A stretch of 64,000 nucleotides of DNA from Isoetes taiwanensis (Eukaryota > Streptophyta > Lycopodiopsida > Isoetales > Isoetaceae). The notes beneath the pieces were generated by a model. It was not told the DNA's origin. It saw only the letters and a program-made list of their open reading frames with translations, and made no database searches. Positions 1-11,316 of this stretch are shown here, piece by piece. The position numbers and the translations under genes were made by a program. The stretch covers positions 1,377,455 through 1,441,454 of the forward strand of contig JAJEKV010000130.1 of the NCBI GenBank assembly GCA_021234155.1, read 5' to 3'. Each line of letters starts with the position of its first letter. Positions within the stretch are counted from its first letter, which is position 1.

Positions 1-82
1 GGGGTTACGTATTGCTCTGGAGGCTCATTCCTCAAGGTTCGTCCGAGGTACATGACTCTATTCTCCTCAAGTTTCACCGCAG

Positions 83-1604
83 TGTGACGCCCCCACTCAG
101 ACACGTGCTTCCCACCGACAAACAGGAGTTCTCTCCCACACCAGCCTCCTTTGGCCGGAGCACAGGCTCCCCATATATCATCACATTCGCACCCAGTCCC
201 AAAGGGGAAGAGTGAAGGTGTCATTCCCACCGTCTCCCTGTGGCCTACCTAGTCATGAAGCGAAACATACATGTCAAGACTAACATATCTCATCCACCCG
301 TAAGGGTGGTATATCAACATTCCGCAGAGATGGGTCAAGACATCACATAGGGGAATCCTACCTGCCTGCACTAAGGGTGATCGATTTTATCAGTCTCTGT
401 GAGTCTATTGCGTACAGAATTCATGGCAATGGATTTGGCCGTATAAGAACATGGCAAAGGGTCCACTCCATCCGCCCTCCCGTGCACACTTTGCAAGAGT
501 AGGTCGAAAAGTGTTGGGACCTCGATAGCCCGCGCCGGATGCATAGCCACTTAAGGGGCTATTCCCTCGGTCTCATCCTCCTGGGCCTGGGATGAAGGTG
601 TAGGGATCACTCCTCCAGATCTACATGCCGACTAAGGTGACCAGAGGGCCACCGCCTGATTCGATCGAACTCCACCGGAAAGGTACACCACTACTTGAAA
701 TGAGCCCATGCCTTACCCGCACTCGCTGTAAGCCATTAGGACTAGTCACAATGATCCCCTTTTGTGAGGCTTTACACTGTGGGACTGCTCAGAGTCGTAA
801 CATGAACCTCCTTCTGCTGGGCCCTGCCTCACCCCACAACCAGTGTGGCTCTTTGCACACAGCTTATCCAGCAGCGTAGAGGCTACTCTAGAGCATCAAC
901 TATGTTTAGGGCTCTACCCCTTCCCAATACAAGGAGTTCACAGAGATACATCATCTAAATACATTTCATGTAAGAACTAAAGAATCCAGATCTAATCGTA
1001 GAGTTAGGTTCTTTAGTTAGTGTCCTAGATCTACGATCTAGATACATTATGGGCAATTTAATAAATTAACCCTCACTGATTCTATGACTCAGGAAGACGC
1101 TTAAGCTTGGCTAAATTGACCAAATACCCGATCCTCGAGTGGCTCCTCCCGACCTCGAAGCGTCCAACTATCCCCTACCGAAATGAGCTTAATCTGTGAA
1201 CTGATGGCACCGCTGGCTGCTCGGAGGCGGCAAGGTTTTTGGCCTCTGGGGTGCCAAACTGAGCTCTAAAAACCCTATGATCTAAAACTAGTAAGCTAGG
1301 TTTTCCCACCCTAAATAGACATGGGTTTATTAGGGTTTCCACCAATCTAACTTGGCATGTGGGATAACTGGAAAGGCCCCACTTGCCTTTAATGGCTAGG
1401 TGGCAAAAATGTCAAATACGGAAAGGTGTGTTCTCATTAATGTGCACCCGTGCACACAATATACATGAACACTCCAGCAAGTTGCCCCAGCTACTTAATT
1501 CGGCCATCCGCTATGTGACATTGCCTGGCCTGAGTATGCGGTACGCTGGATTTGGCAAAGATGATACGCCCCGGACCGTATAATCGCGGCCGGGAAACGC
1601 CACA
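83..1604 (-). mobile_element. 3' LTR of a minus-strand Ty3/gypsy retrotransposon
   Basis: This block is repeated in the same orientation at 11,317-12,716, with pol remnants of a retrotransposon between the copies. Both copies begin TGTGACG and share long stretches, for example the segment around 'catggcaatggatttggcc' and the stretch ending near 'ggccccacttgcctttaatgg'. Similarity stops near 1,404. I extend the LTR to 1,604 because a CGCCACA end there mirrors the TGTGACG start and is followed by a pyrimidine run that reads as a polypurine tract on the minus strand. The coding order on the minus strand makes this the 3' LTR. The two copies differ by many small indels and substitutions. The left boundary is firm and the right one is inferred. 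Confidence 0.75.
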
Positions 1605-1620
1605 TTCTCCCTCTAATTTT
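1605..1620 (-). other. Polypurine tract, second-strand primer site (candidate)
   Basis: On the minus strand this reads AAAATTAGAGGGAGAA, directly beside the proposed start of the 3' LTR. A purine-rich run in this place primes plus-strand DNA synthesis in LTR retrotransposons. The position and composition fit. It has not been checked against a related intact element. Confidence 0.45.
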
Positions 1621-2600
1621 GAAATGATGTCAGTCTGCAGATCGTGGGTCTCCCCACCTGGGATCTTCCTAACTGCATCCGCAATCAACGGATGCATACA
1701 ATATAATAGTTATATACATTTACCGTGATTACCCTATGTAATATTTTTAAAAACATTATTACGCTTTCATTACACTATGGAATACTGTCAATTCACAACA
1801 TCATTAAACAAGGTATCCACTATCTCAAGTTAGACAAACATTTCATATCTATAATTATTGTCCTGAGGTACTTTTCATTCCTTGCAACACATTCCAACAA
1901 ACCAGTTGTAAGTCTCGTGAGTTCGACCTCCTTGCTCCCCTGGAGTTTCCACCGCCTCACAGGCCGATACCACGTTAGTACCGTTAATTATTTTAATAAA
2001 TTTTGCCATATGGTGACCACCCCACCCATCTACACATGAATGCATGGCCAATCTCCTGCCGTAGTAAGAGGATGAATCTTCCATAATGGTCAGGAGACTG
2101 CCGCCTATATGCCCATATGCCTACCATGCTCACACCTAGTTGGCTCAACAGGAGGATATCCTCTGCATGGAAGGATGGATTCTCCTATCAAAGCATATAT
2201 GGGGCTAAAGGTGCTTTCCTATCAATGCAGCATTCCTTAATGACCCTTTCTCTCGAGAATGCCTACTCGCGGGAAACGTAGCGTAGGCTTTCTAATCTAC
2301 CTTCCACCTCTCTCGCCCACCGGAAACGCCGTCATGCCTACATTGACATTACACCACGCCCCGAGATCACCGTGAGTGGTCCATTTATTTGGTGAATAAC
2401 GATGCACCCATACCAAGCATAGGTTGCATGCGTAGATTAATCTATACAAGAATTAACCCACACAAATCGACATGCCCTATTTACTTCTTTGAGATGACCT
2501 TGTCGTCTAATCTGTTCCATAAACTGCACGCTTTTTACTAAACTCTTCTTAAGCACCCACTGCCTTCCACCGGCAAGTGCTTCCCATTTGACTCAAGTAT
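1621..2600. other. 3' internal region of the gypsy element, no gene seen
   Basis: This stretch lies between the polypurine tract and the chromodomain-like remnant. All frames are broken and short, and nothing in it resembles a known domain. It is probably the 3' untranslated part of the element. Confidence 0.4.
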
Positions 2601-2654
2601 TGGAGGAACTCCTGACCTTTTGTCTCTTTGAAAGCTTTATCAAGAATCACTTCG

Positions 2655-2830
2655 AACTATTTCACCTGCTCCTCCGGGCCATTTCCAACAACGTGAGTGT
2701 CCAAGACTTCGTCTGGATTGGAGTATGCTTCTTCAACAAACTCACGTGGAAGACTCTTAGCGGAATCTTTAGGTGTGGCCGGCAAATCCAACTTGTAGGA
2801 TTGATTACTCACTCTCTGATTATTCCAAGG
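2655..2830 (-). pseudogene. Chromodomain-like remnant downstream of integrase
   Basis: The minus-strand frame reads NPDEVLDTHVVGNG, followed by broken frames containing FKET and EFLQYL. This resembles chromodomains at the integrase C terminus of chromoviruses (an EVLD..VV.. strand, then a W-K-G and T-W-E segment), which steer insertion towards heterochromatin. The W-K-G core is lost to a frame break. Assignment to the chromovirus branch rests mainly on this segment and its position. Confidence 0.45.
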
Positions 2831-3059
2831 GTCCAACACCTTTGAGCAAGCTTTGCACTACAATCCCGAAGCTTACCGCTTACCTTTTTATCTTGATTAT
2901 ACATCATTCTAACTTTGAACTCTCCGACCGGATGCTTATTTCAGCGATGCTCTTCTCGATTTACTTGCTGCTTAGCAGATAACCTCGAATCCTCCATAAG
3001 TCACGTGATATCGGTTACAACCGGCCGCTAAACTGCATTTTGACACGGGTTGTGCCAAG

Positions 3060-3720
3060 TGTCCTGAGTTAGGCAATCGAGAAATATAATTGATCATAAT
3101 GACATTTAGGACGATTCTCGCTGGTGTTATTGTATGCAAACCCACCAAGTGAATAAATTCTTCCCACATACTTTGCTTATTCCGCATATAGTTTCGTGAG
3201 CACGTCTCTAAGATCCCCGCTGGTCCGCCTCCGTCCCGCCATCCGTCTCGAGGATGATACGCCGGCTCATGGATAGCTTGGTCTGAATCGCCGCAAAGAG
3301 GTCTTGCCAAAAGGCACTCATGAACTTCGGATCCCTGCTCGAGATAATCTCCCTTGGCATGCCATGAAGCCTCCTCAAGATCTCTTTGTGAAGAGCTTTG
3401 TCAGATCCATAATGATTCCGTGGTCCTCCGCAAGGCACAAAATGTGCCATCTTCGACAACTTGTTTAATTACTACCATCAAGGCATCCTTGCCTCTCATT
3501 GCTCTGGGAGTCCCGGTGATGAAATCCATGCTGATTACTCCCACCAGCGCTTAACCTCCCATCACACGGTTTAATGCCCCTGAATCTGTTGCCTCCGGTC
3601 AATGTACTGCATAGTCGACATTCCTTGATGTAGCGAGCTATTTGCTTCTTCATTCCTCTAACAATAGTTGCCGCGCACTTTGAAACATAAGTCATGGATC
3701 CCGTATGGCTAGTTATTGGG
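3060..3720 (-). pseudogene. Integrase remnant of the gypsy element
   Basis: Minus-strand pieces include GMKKQIARYIKECRLC, which fits the end of the HHCC zinc-binding domain, then KMAHFVPC, LHGMPREIISSRDPKF and FWQDLF, which match the catalytic core around its second acidic residue. Near 3,230-3,260 the conserved TDGQTE-type motif reads TDGGTE with inserted bases beside it. The segment NKQSMWEEFIHLVG near 3,130-3,170 matches the usual stretch after the last catalytic glutamate. The domain is split over several frames and cannot be active as written. Confidence 0.75.
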
Positions 3721-3959
3721 CTGTTGTGTCATGGAGGATCAACTTCCTTACACCGATGATTCGGCATGCACAACTTGTTTTATGGTATAACAAAGTTGCC
3801 TTCCTTTCCTTATAATGCTTGAAGGCCTCCCGCTTTATCCTGCTCTAGCCTCCTTAGAGAGGCTTGTCCATACTTCCCTTCTGAAATCCACATCCATTGG
3901 CAAGGACTCTTCAATCTTCTTACCAAAGTCACCGGAGAGCCGCCGAAATTGCATTGCAA

Positions 3960-4230
3960 TGCACTTAGTTGTCGTGGGATGCCTTGAAAGCGCATCGCTA
4001 CCACATTGAGCTTCCCCGCCAGACTATATATCAAAGTCATATTCTTCGAGGAACTCCATCCATCTCCGCTGCCTCGATTATTAAGGTGTGGTTGCGTGAA
4101 TACATATTGAGGCCTCGATGGTCAGATCCAATTGGAACTTCCTTCCCAAGAGATAGTGCCTCCATATTCTTAATGCCCCGACAACCGCAAGCAATTCCCC
4201 GACGCATGGTATGCTGCCCTGTCATTGCTC
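3960..4230 (-). pseudogene. RNase H remnant of the gypsy element
   Basis: The minus strand contains IKNMEALSLGKE, IGSDHRGLNMYS and DLTLIYSLAGKLNVVA-type segments in adjoining frames. These correspond to the RNase H end of gypsy RT (ALK.WRHYL.G, SDH..L, then Y.PGK.N.VADALSR). RNase H removes the RNA strand during reverse transcription. The ADALSR motif is replaced by AMRFQG through a frame break. Confidence 0.75.
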
Positions 4231-4699
4231 ATCTTTCCTCCGGAATCATACGCCACCACACGCCCTTCTTGCATAAGCACCGCACCGAGCTATCTTACCG
4301 TGATCTCGCTGCTGTGTTTATCTTTCTCCTGTCCGCAAGGTCAAGACAGGGCCGCCGCCGTAGCTTCTTTCAACAATTCAAACCCCTTGGGCTTTTGTGC
4401 CAATGTTTCACCCAAATCTTTCACCTTCCTCGTCAAAGTCAACAAGTAATCTGGCTGCTATCTTAGCAAAGTTCTTCTAACTTCCTGTAGCACTGGGCTA
4501 GATCGAAAACTTCTCGACTGCACATTCTTCGGGCGCCTGCCATCAATCAATGCCCAATCTTGGCGGGTCCGTCGGTAGATGCTCTTCTCGGGCCGAGACC
4601 ATCACATGACCAAGGTAGCCTTACCTTCTCCGCTATGGCGGCACTTTTGACAACTTCATGCATAACCGGTGCCTCTTCAACTCTCTAGCACCCTTCTCA

Positions 4700-5110
4700 A
4701 GTGTTGCACGTGGCCTTCAAGGGATCCTCGCTATACACCAAAATGTCATCAAAGAAAATAATCACAAAGGTGTCCAGAATCCCTTGAAGATATCGCTCAT
4801 GAGCCCTGCGAACGCTAAGGGGGCATTTGATAAGCCGAAGGCATTACCGCGGAATTCATAATGCCCATACCGCTGCTCCTCAAGGCTGGGCCTTGGTGGA
4901 TATCCTCCTCCTTTATCCGATTCGATGATAACCTGACCTTAAGTCGATTTTTGAGAAGATCTTTGCCCCTTGAAGTGATCCATCAAGTCGCCCCATCTTG
5001 AAGCCGTGACACTTGTTCTTAATGGTGTGCTTATTCAACTGCCTATAGTCTATGCACATCCTCAAAGATCCATCCTTCTTGACAAAAAAGAATGGGCGCC
5101 CCAACGGCGA
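4700..5110 (-). pseudogene. Reverse transcriptase remnant of the gypsy element
   Basis: The best-preserved piece (4,913-5,104, minus strand) carries [35 protein letters not shown] and TIKNK, all diagnostic of Ty3/gypsy RT. Downstream, a frame near 4,730-4,760 reads FFDDILVYS, the catalytic YxDD box in its common F-D-D form, and FGLSNAP precedes it. Between TIKNK and LQGAK the expected P-L-P-R-I stretch is scrambled by small indels. RT identity is secure. The coding frame is not intact. Confidence 0.88.
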
Positions 5111-6299
5111 GACACTAGGTCTAATGAAACCCAGGGTCGAGCAGCTCCCCGCAACTGCTTCTTCAGTTCCGACAACCCTGCGTTGTCATTCTATATGGAG
5201 CCTTGCTTGTTGGCTTTGTTCCCGGCCTCGAGTGCTATCTCGCACTGACCCCCCCATAAGGAGGGAGCCGCTTGATCTCATCCGGAAAGAGATCGCGGAA
5301 CTCGTGATCAACTTAGCTATTTGCTCCCAACTTGCTGAGCATCTTGTCTTTTTGCTTCCTTCCAATTCCGCTCACTAATCTCAAGCTTGAAGATGTATGC
5401 TACTTGCTCACTCTGATGCACTTGAACAGCCGCTTAGAAGACATACACCCATGATGGGAACAACTTTTTACCTGCTATCTCAATGATCTTGCTGGCGGGT
5501 GTTGGGAAGGTCACCTCCGCTTCCATTAATCAATAATGGCCCCTCACGTCCAAGGTACCTATACCTATTATCAAGTCAGATTTGCCGATGCCCATTACCT
5601 CTGCCCCATCTCGATCTTAACTCCCCGGCAAGTCGATGTCAAAGTTGATTCTTTTTACTCCGGCCCCGCCTTATCGCCCACTTGCTAAGACAACGGGCCT
5701 TGGTTTTGACTTTAATGGTTTCAACTTCAACATTTGAACCATTCGGAGATGCAAAGTTATGGCTACCTAATCTATCGTGACTATAAATGACTTGGCCTTG
5801 GCCTTCCCATCGGGAAATTACTTTATACCCGGGTCGCTTGCTCAGATTCATTGGCGGCAAAGATATGACATCACCCCGAATGTAGCCTTCCCCGTCAGCT
5901 GCCACCATGTCCCAATCTCCCAACTCTCGCTTAGCGGCCAGACTCATGACAGGCGGGCAGTCATTCTATGGTCATTCGGCTTAAACACCAAGCAAAGCCG
6001 CCTATGCACTGCTCTCTTTCTAAGATGGTCAAAGGATCAGACCGCTTTGGAGTAGTTTGACCTTCCTGCTTGTCTTTGAAAGATACCTCGCCTTCTTCCC
6101 GCCGCCTTGATTGCCACCATATGGGCTCTATCGGGTCCCGGTCGGCCGCCCCTGCTGAAATCAGTCACCACTTTATCTTGGTAATACTGTTGCTCGCCCG
6201 CTATTCCCAGGTCCTGCTCCTTGCAAACTTATTGCCTTGACTCCGTCGATATCGTTCTCGGTCGGTATTGTCTTGCCATGTTTAAGTGATCTCCCTCAT

Positions 6300-7130
6300 C
6301 TCGACCTTCAATGTAGCTTCCAACGCTTCCCACCTAATCCCTCATAATACACAAATTTTAGCCCCATAAATTCCTCCTGTATTTCTAGATCGATTTGTTG
6401 CCTTGTCAGAACCCGAGAACTCACGATCACACCGGACTTCCAGTTCTCTTGGGACGAATGGTTTTTGAAGGCTTTGAAGTAAACTTGAACCTGCAAGCAT
6501 CCCTCGCTTAAGCCATGAGCCTTGGCATAGCCCTTCCACCAAATGCGTTAGTTAAGCCCCTCTGTGTCTGGGCTGTTGCCACTCCCCCGCCTTTATCCTT
6601 ATCCTTCATACCATAGGCACTGTCAGATTCTCATTATCCGGCCAAGCCAAGCCCTCCCGCCTCCATGCCCCGAATTGCTCCCTACCGAGAACTGCCTCGA
6701 GCCTCGGCCTCCAAACATTTCCCAACGCAGTCTACTCCTGCAGTCGAGGTTCTTGTGTCCCTTTGTCGTCCGGTCCGGGGTTCCTCCGCCTTTCGCCCCG
6801 CTTTGACTTGGTTCTGCCTCTTCTTCTTCTCGACCCGAGTCTCGAACTGAAAGCTGAGCCTGGAGGAGTCCGAGCCGGGGACCTTCCTCTCTTGCTCCTC
6901 TTCTTGTCTCTACCACTGCTCTCCGAGCTGATGCTTGCGGCAGTGAGCTTGCTACCCACCGAACTCGCTTCCCGCCAGCGGCTAGCAAAGCCTTTATCCG
7001 CTCGAGGTCCGGCCTCATTTATGATATTTCTTCTTCCGGGGTCATTTGTCCAAATTCTTCAAGGTGTTCCTTGCGGGCGTGGCCTGGGCGGGCTCGCTCC
7101 TCCAGAAGTTCCCGTAGTTGTCGCTCTCCC
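6300..7130 (-). pseudogene. Probable gag / gag-pol junction remnant
   Basis: This lies just upstream of pol on the minus strand, where gag and its nucleic-acid-binding tail belong. Frames here are rich in Arg, Lys, Ser and Gly (for example RDKKRSKRGRS), as in gag C-terminal regions, and one reads EFMGLKFVYYEG. I cannot find a clean CCHC zinc knuckle. The assignment rests on position and composition only. Confidence 0.35.
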
Positions 7131-9110
7131 CAAGGCCAGCTCTAGTCGTGACACAAAGTGGTTCATATTCACATGGTTAGTTTTTCCCTGCTTTCTTTGC
7201 ATTACTTATGTTTGTTGGCATGGTTGAGGGACACAAAATATATCAACAAAACATTTATAGTGCAAGAGAATATTATATTTATATTTTATATTACACTAAT
7301 ACAAGAAATTGCAACCATCGCTAATCATTCCTCAAGTGATGCCGGTAAGATGGATTATCCTCCAGAACTTTTTCACTTGGGTGTTCCCACCGAATGGCCC
7401 AAGTTCCTAAGGACATTGGTCGGAGATCCACCTTGTAATGCTCTTGCCAAATCTTCTATTCTGTGGGTGGGAGGTATAAGTCACGTTAACGATGGGGCCT
7501 TGCCCTCGCCACCAGTATGGGCGGGTCAAGACGCCGAGTGCTACCGCCTTCACCGTGATTGCATACTCTTTAAGGGGTAACTGCGGTATGCCTACCGAAC
7601 CGAGAGTGCAATCAGCAACGACACTCCTTCCCTCGCCTAGGTGAACTTAAGTGGATAACCGCTATTCTTCCATCCATCAGAAGCAAAGTGGCGCGGTGTC
7701 ACTGTAGTGACCGCCGCCAAGTAGACGTCCCCCGCCACCTTGCAGAGATCCAGCCTGGTGGTCTCGCTCGAAATCATCAACCTCCACCGTGGTGAGCTCC
7801 TCGTAGTCTCTCGATCAAGGTCAAGCCCTCCTGAGGCCGACCCGCCTCGGGCCTTCCCCGGGAGTGTGCTGCGGACGAGCTTGCCGTTAGGATGTTTGAG
7901 GTCGTGACAGCGTGATCCTCATTTGTTCCTCAAGAGCAAGGAACTTTCCTCCGCTTGTAGCTTGCTCCTCGGCCTTGTCTCGGCCCATAATCCGCCTCAC
8001 AAGCGTCAGAGGCTTGGCTGCCTAAACTTCTGCAAGTGTCGGCTTCCCCTTACTTGAGGGAAGTCAGACTTCCTGGACGATGAAGGTCGCCCAAGTCCGC
8101 TCTAGGGAGTTGGTGCAAGAACTCTTCTGCCCAGACCCCTTTCCAGAGACCGGAGGTTTTGAATGTCGCTTAGGAGCAGAAACTCCCTCACCTTCGACGA
8201 TAATGGGAGCTAGGCTTGTGATACTCCAACCCGAGGTATGCTGACCGAGTCCGGGCCGGGCTCTCGGAAGTCTCTACACTCCCGGCTCGCTTTGTCGCCG
8301 CCTTCCGGCCGGGCTTCCAGCTCTCGACATAGTCCTCCTCTTCTCCGACTCTGCTCATCCGAGCTCCTTCCTTCCTCTCGCCGTGTTCACTGGAGGAGCC
8401 TGTTCGCCACTATGGCTAATGGGTCCGCCCATGGGGGAAATGGAGGTTTCACGGGTGTTCTCGCACGGTGGGTAAGAAAGATTGCTGCAGTGTTGAAAGA
8501 GAAGTACTTGGTCCCTGCTGATGCTAGGGACCATTGGCTCAAAAAAGTGTGCGCTTTTGTTTCAGAGGGTATTTGCCATGTCTCTCGTGACATCGCCCAC
8601 TGCCGCTCGCAGGGACCTGCCTTAGGAAAACAAAATATCCCACACAAGGGAGTTGCACTAGCGCCCGTTCTACCCTAGCTTTTTGGAACTCAGCCAGACT
8701 CCATCACTATAAGCTGACGCTCACCTCCTTCCTCAAGATCCGGAAGATTTGGTCGACGCCGCCTTTGATGAGCCGGCGCTGCACTATCCGGGTGGAAATC
8801 GGTTGCCATTGATTAATTGTAGAAGCGAGGGTAATAAACGGCGTTGCAAGAGGGAAATCGGCTGTGAAGGGCAGTGGAGCAAATTTGTAGGGTGCTATCT
8901 GAGAAATGAGGGGTCTATTTATAGAAAAAGGGGAAACCCTAATTTTTGGATGACTTGAAAATTTCCTAGGATTGGGTAATTCTAACTTATCTGAGGTCAA
9001 AATAGGAGTTTGAGGACTATATGAGATGCTTGAACAAGGCTAGGTTACCTAAAAGATGCTATGCAAGAGGGTTGAAGGTGACTTTGACAAGTCCCGTGAA
9101 GAATGAAGAG

Positions 9111-9175
9111 GTCTCGCCACCTGCGCCCGCTCAAAACTAACTTTTGTTTTGGCACTGCGCGAGCTGTGAGACATC
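9111..9175. repeat. Imperfect palindrome, copy 1
   Basis: The outer arms are GTCTC and GTGAGAC. The inner core is CAAAACTAA...TTGTTTTGG, with GCGC-containing segments between. The same design recurs at 9,305 and 11,051. Confidence 0.6.
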
Positions 9176-9304
9176 GGTCCCATTTCGATCAAAGGTGTCC
9201 AATTTGGGTAAACTAATGGTGTAAGGGTGATGGGCTCATCAAATTAGGCAGAATCGACCCCTTATTTGGTCAATTTGGAGCTGTTTTGGTCAAGTTTGGG
9301 CGAG

Positions 9305-9374
9305 GTCTCATGTGCCTTGCGCCGCCTCAATACTAACTTTTTAGTTTTGGACGATCAGCGAAAATGTGAGACAT
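9305..9374. repeat. Imperfect palindrome, copy 2
   Basis: The outer arms are GGTCTCAT and ATGTGAGAC, around 'ttgcgccgcctcaa' and TTAGTTTTGG. It shares its plan with copies 1 and 3, with different loop bases. Confidence 0.6.
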
Positions 9375-11050
9375 CATGTCTCGGCTTTGCAAATGTCCTA
9401 TTTCACCAAATAAAAGCTAAACTTATTAATTTGCTCTAATTAACCAAGTTTATGTCATCAAGGTACACAAAATTGCTCTATATTACAAAATTTTTAATTA
9501 TTTACAACAAAGTTTCTATATGCAAGCTCCCCACGCGGGTCGCAAGACTCATGTCTTGTCGCATTAAGGTTACCCGCTTATGGATAGTGCAGGCTGTTGA
9601 ATCTTCAAATGTTGCACTATCTTTGCCCCAGCCGCCTTTTGCATTGCTAGCAGTCACCGTCCGGTGACTCTAAAGTCCGCTCAGAGGCCCCATCACTTCA
9701 CGCACCAACCTAGCGGTAAGGGGGGCACGGGAATTAGGAGACCGGTCGCTACTGAAGTGTCTAATCTCCCTTAACGCCTTCTCTCCACCTCCTTCCCATC
9801 GCCTTTTCCCGGGTGGCAGCTTGGGAACCTTGGGCCGGGGTGGCGGCTTTAAGGTTTGTCGCTTCTGTTGGTCGCCTCGATGAACCTAACCCTCGTTTCA
9901 TAATATTTGTTGTAGGCCTCTATCTCTTCATGTAGGCTTCAGGCTCTCATCTTCCTCCTCAGATCTTCACCCCGCTTTCGGTGACGAGGGCTCCCGTGTC
10001 GGTTGTTTCTATCCCATGCACTCAGGGGCTTCCTCGCATCGGGGTCTTCTGGCTGGGTTGCCTGTGCCTACCGCTGTACTTCCGCCGTCATTGGTGTGCT
10101 GGAAGAGCTTCCACCCATTAGTTGAAGTCCTCCTCAAGAGTCACGGAGGGTTTGGGGGGTTCGGCTGCCGCCCTGATGATAATGTTGGGGTTCTATTCCT
10201 TGGCGGGCGCCTGCCTCCTTATGCCACCCACGAACTTCGCTTCTCTTCCGCTGCCTTTTGTTCCCTTCCTTCCTTTCTCTTTTGTCTCTCCTTCTCTTCC
10301 TCACAAGGCCAGACTTTCCTGTGGAAGGAACCCTCTGAGGTCTCACTACCGGCTCCAGACTCTATCACTTGCTCATCCCGCCCGAGGATCCTCGTGGGCG
10401 CGCTCCCGAATGGTCTGCTTTGTTCCCGCCTGCCGGATCTCCGCCTATTTTCATACACCCCTGCCCCCTGGGCCCATGGAGTTCTACAAGGATGTGGCCT
10501 CGCCCCGCCCGGCCGTTGAAGACATCAATCAGATCGGACGTGTCTGTTCCTCGTCCGGGCGCGACGACCCTCCTCGCGAGCCTCTCACGAAGCATCTTCC
10601 GACGATCTCACTGGCGCCTGTGGTTTCGGGCCACACGCTTTCCCTAAGGCCCTGCTTGTCTTGGGCCATGCTTTACGGACCGTCAATCGGATAAAAAGCG
10701 CCTGAAAGACTGTCCTGTTGGGAAGAGCTATTTCTAGGCTTGGACGAAAAAATGAGGGGTTCTACATCTATTTATAGCTTGGCGGAATTTTAGGTCAAAC
10801 TGTTGTTCGCTTAATATGCTAAGGCACCAACTTAGCTAAAACTTATACTTATTTCAGACTTTTTTTTCATTTATTGTTTCTTGATACTAATGTTTACTAA
10901 TGTTTAGTTTTACACCAGCCGAAGCCGTGAGATCTCATACATTTCTAGGTTTTTAGTAATTAAAAACATGCTATTCTAACCAATTCCTACCTTAGAATTA
11001 GCCTTACCACATTATTTTTCTCAAATTATCATGTTTTGTGTTCTTGAGAT

Positions 11051-11118
11051 GATGTCTCACGCCTTTGCCCGCCCAAAACTAAAATTTAGTTCACACTGAC
11101 CAAAGCGAAATGTGAGAC
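11051..11118. repeat. Imperfect palindrome, copy 3
   Basis: The outer arms are GATGTCTCAC and TGTGAGACC, with CCAAAACTAAA and TTTAGTT facing each other inside. It lies about 190 bases from the primer binding site. Confidence 0.6.
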
Positions 11119-11303
11119 CACCCTCACTTGGAAAATTTTGGCTCATTCTTTTAATCTTGTTAAATCCACCAACTTAATTGTTACTAGCTTAGCATAAACC
11201 ACAAAGGTGAGAAAAAAAATCCACTTTTCGAGGCTTGAGGATCCCATCAAATTAGTACTATCGGGAACATGGTCGTTGCTTGCCTTTGGTCTCCAAGAAC
11301 ATT

Positions 11304-11315
11304 GCTCTGATACCA
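11304..11315 (-). promoter_or_regulatory. Primer binding site, initiator tRNA-Met type
   Basis: On the minus strand this reads TGGTATCAGAGC, complementary to the 3' end of plant initiator tRNA-Met and the commonest primer site in plant LTR retrotransposons. It starts two bases inside the 5' LTR end (…CGTCACA), which fixes both the orientation and the inner LTR boundary. Confidence 0.92.
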
Positions 11316-11316
11316 C

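Larger units (their letters stand above)
2600..6500 (-). pseudogene. Ty3/gypsy pol polyprotein remnant
   Basis: Read on the minus strand, the pieces follow the Ty3/gypsy order: reverse transcriptase, RNase H, integrase, then a chromodomain-like segment. That order (integrase after RT-RNase H) separates it from Ty1/copia. An intact polyprotein would copy genomic RNA into DNA and insert it in the nucleus. Here it is cut by many frameshifts and stops, with no open frame over about 110 codons. Several frame breaks coincide with places where a CAG or CTG would be expected, so part of the decay may be a consensus artefact. A protease must lie near 5.3-5.95 kb, but I cannot recognise its active site. 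No function is expected from the sequence as given. Confidence 0.8.
7131..11303. other. Unresolved leader/gag part of the gypsy element
   Basis: About 4 kb lie between the gag-like segment and the primer binding site. GC-rich stretches (7.4-8.7, 9.7-10.7 kb) alternate with AT-rich ones (7.16-7.33, 8.9-9.5, 10.75-11.2 kb). No frame is recognisable as a known protein. Two TATA-like 'ctatttatag' sites occur near 8,929 and 10,768, each after 'gaggggt'. Three imperfect palindromes are listed separately. The length is large for a gypsy leader, so nested insertions are likely. Confidence 0.4.

Noticed and set aside
6763-7227. A 154-codon plus-strand frame with hydrophobic runs
   Set aside because: It is antisense to the Arg/Ser-rich gag-like region; Leu runs come from reversed Lys/Arg/Glu codons.
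10016-10694. Two overlapping frames of 167 and 190 codons in GC-rich DNA
   Set aside because: Proline, serine and leucine dominate, no motif is present, and the region lies inside the gypsy element in the antisense direction.
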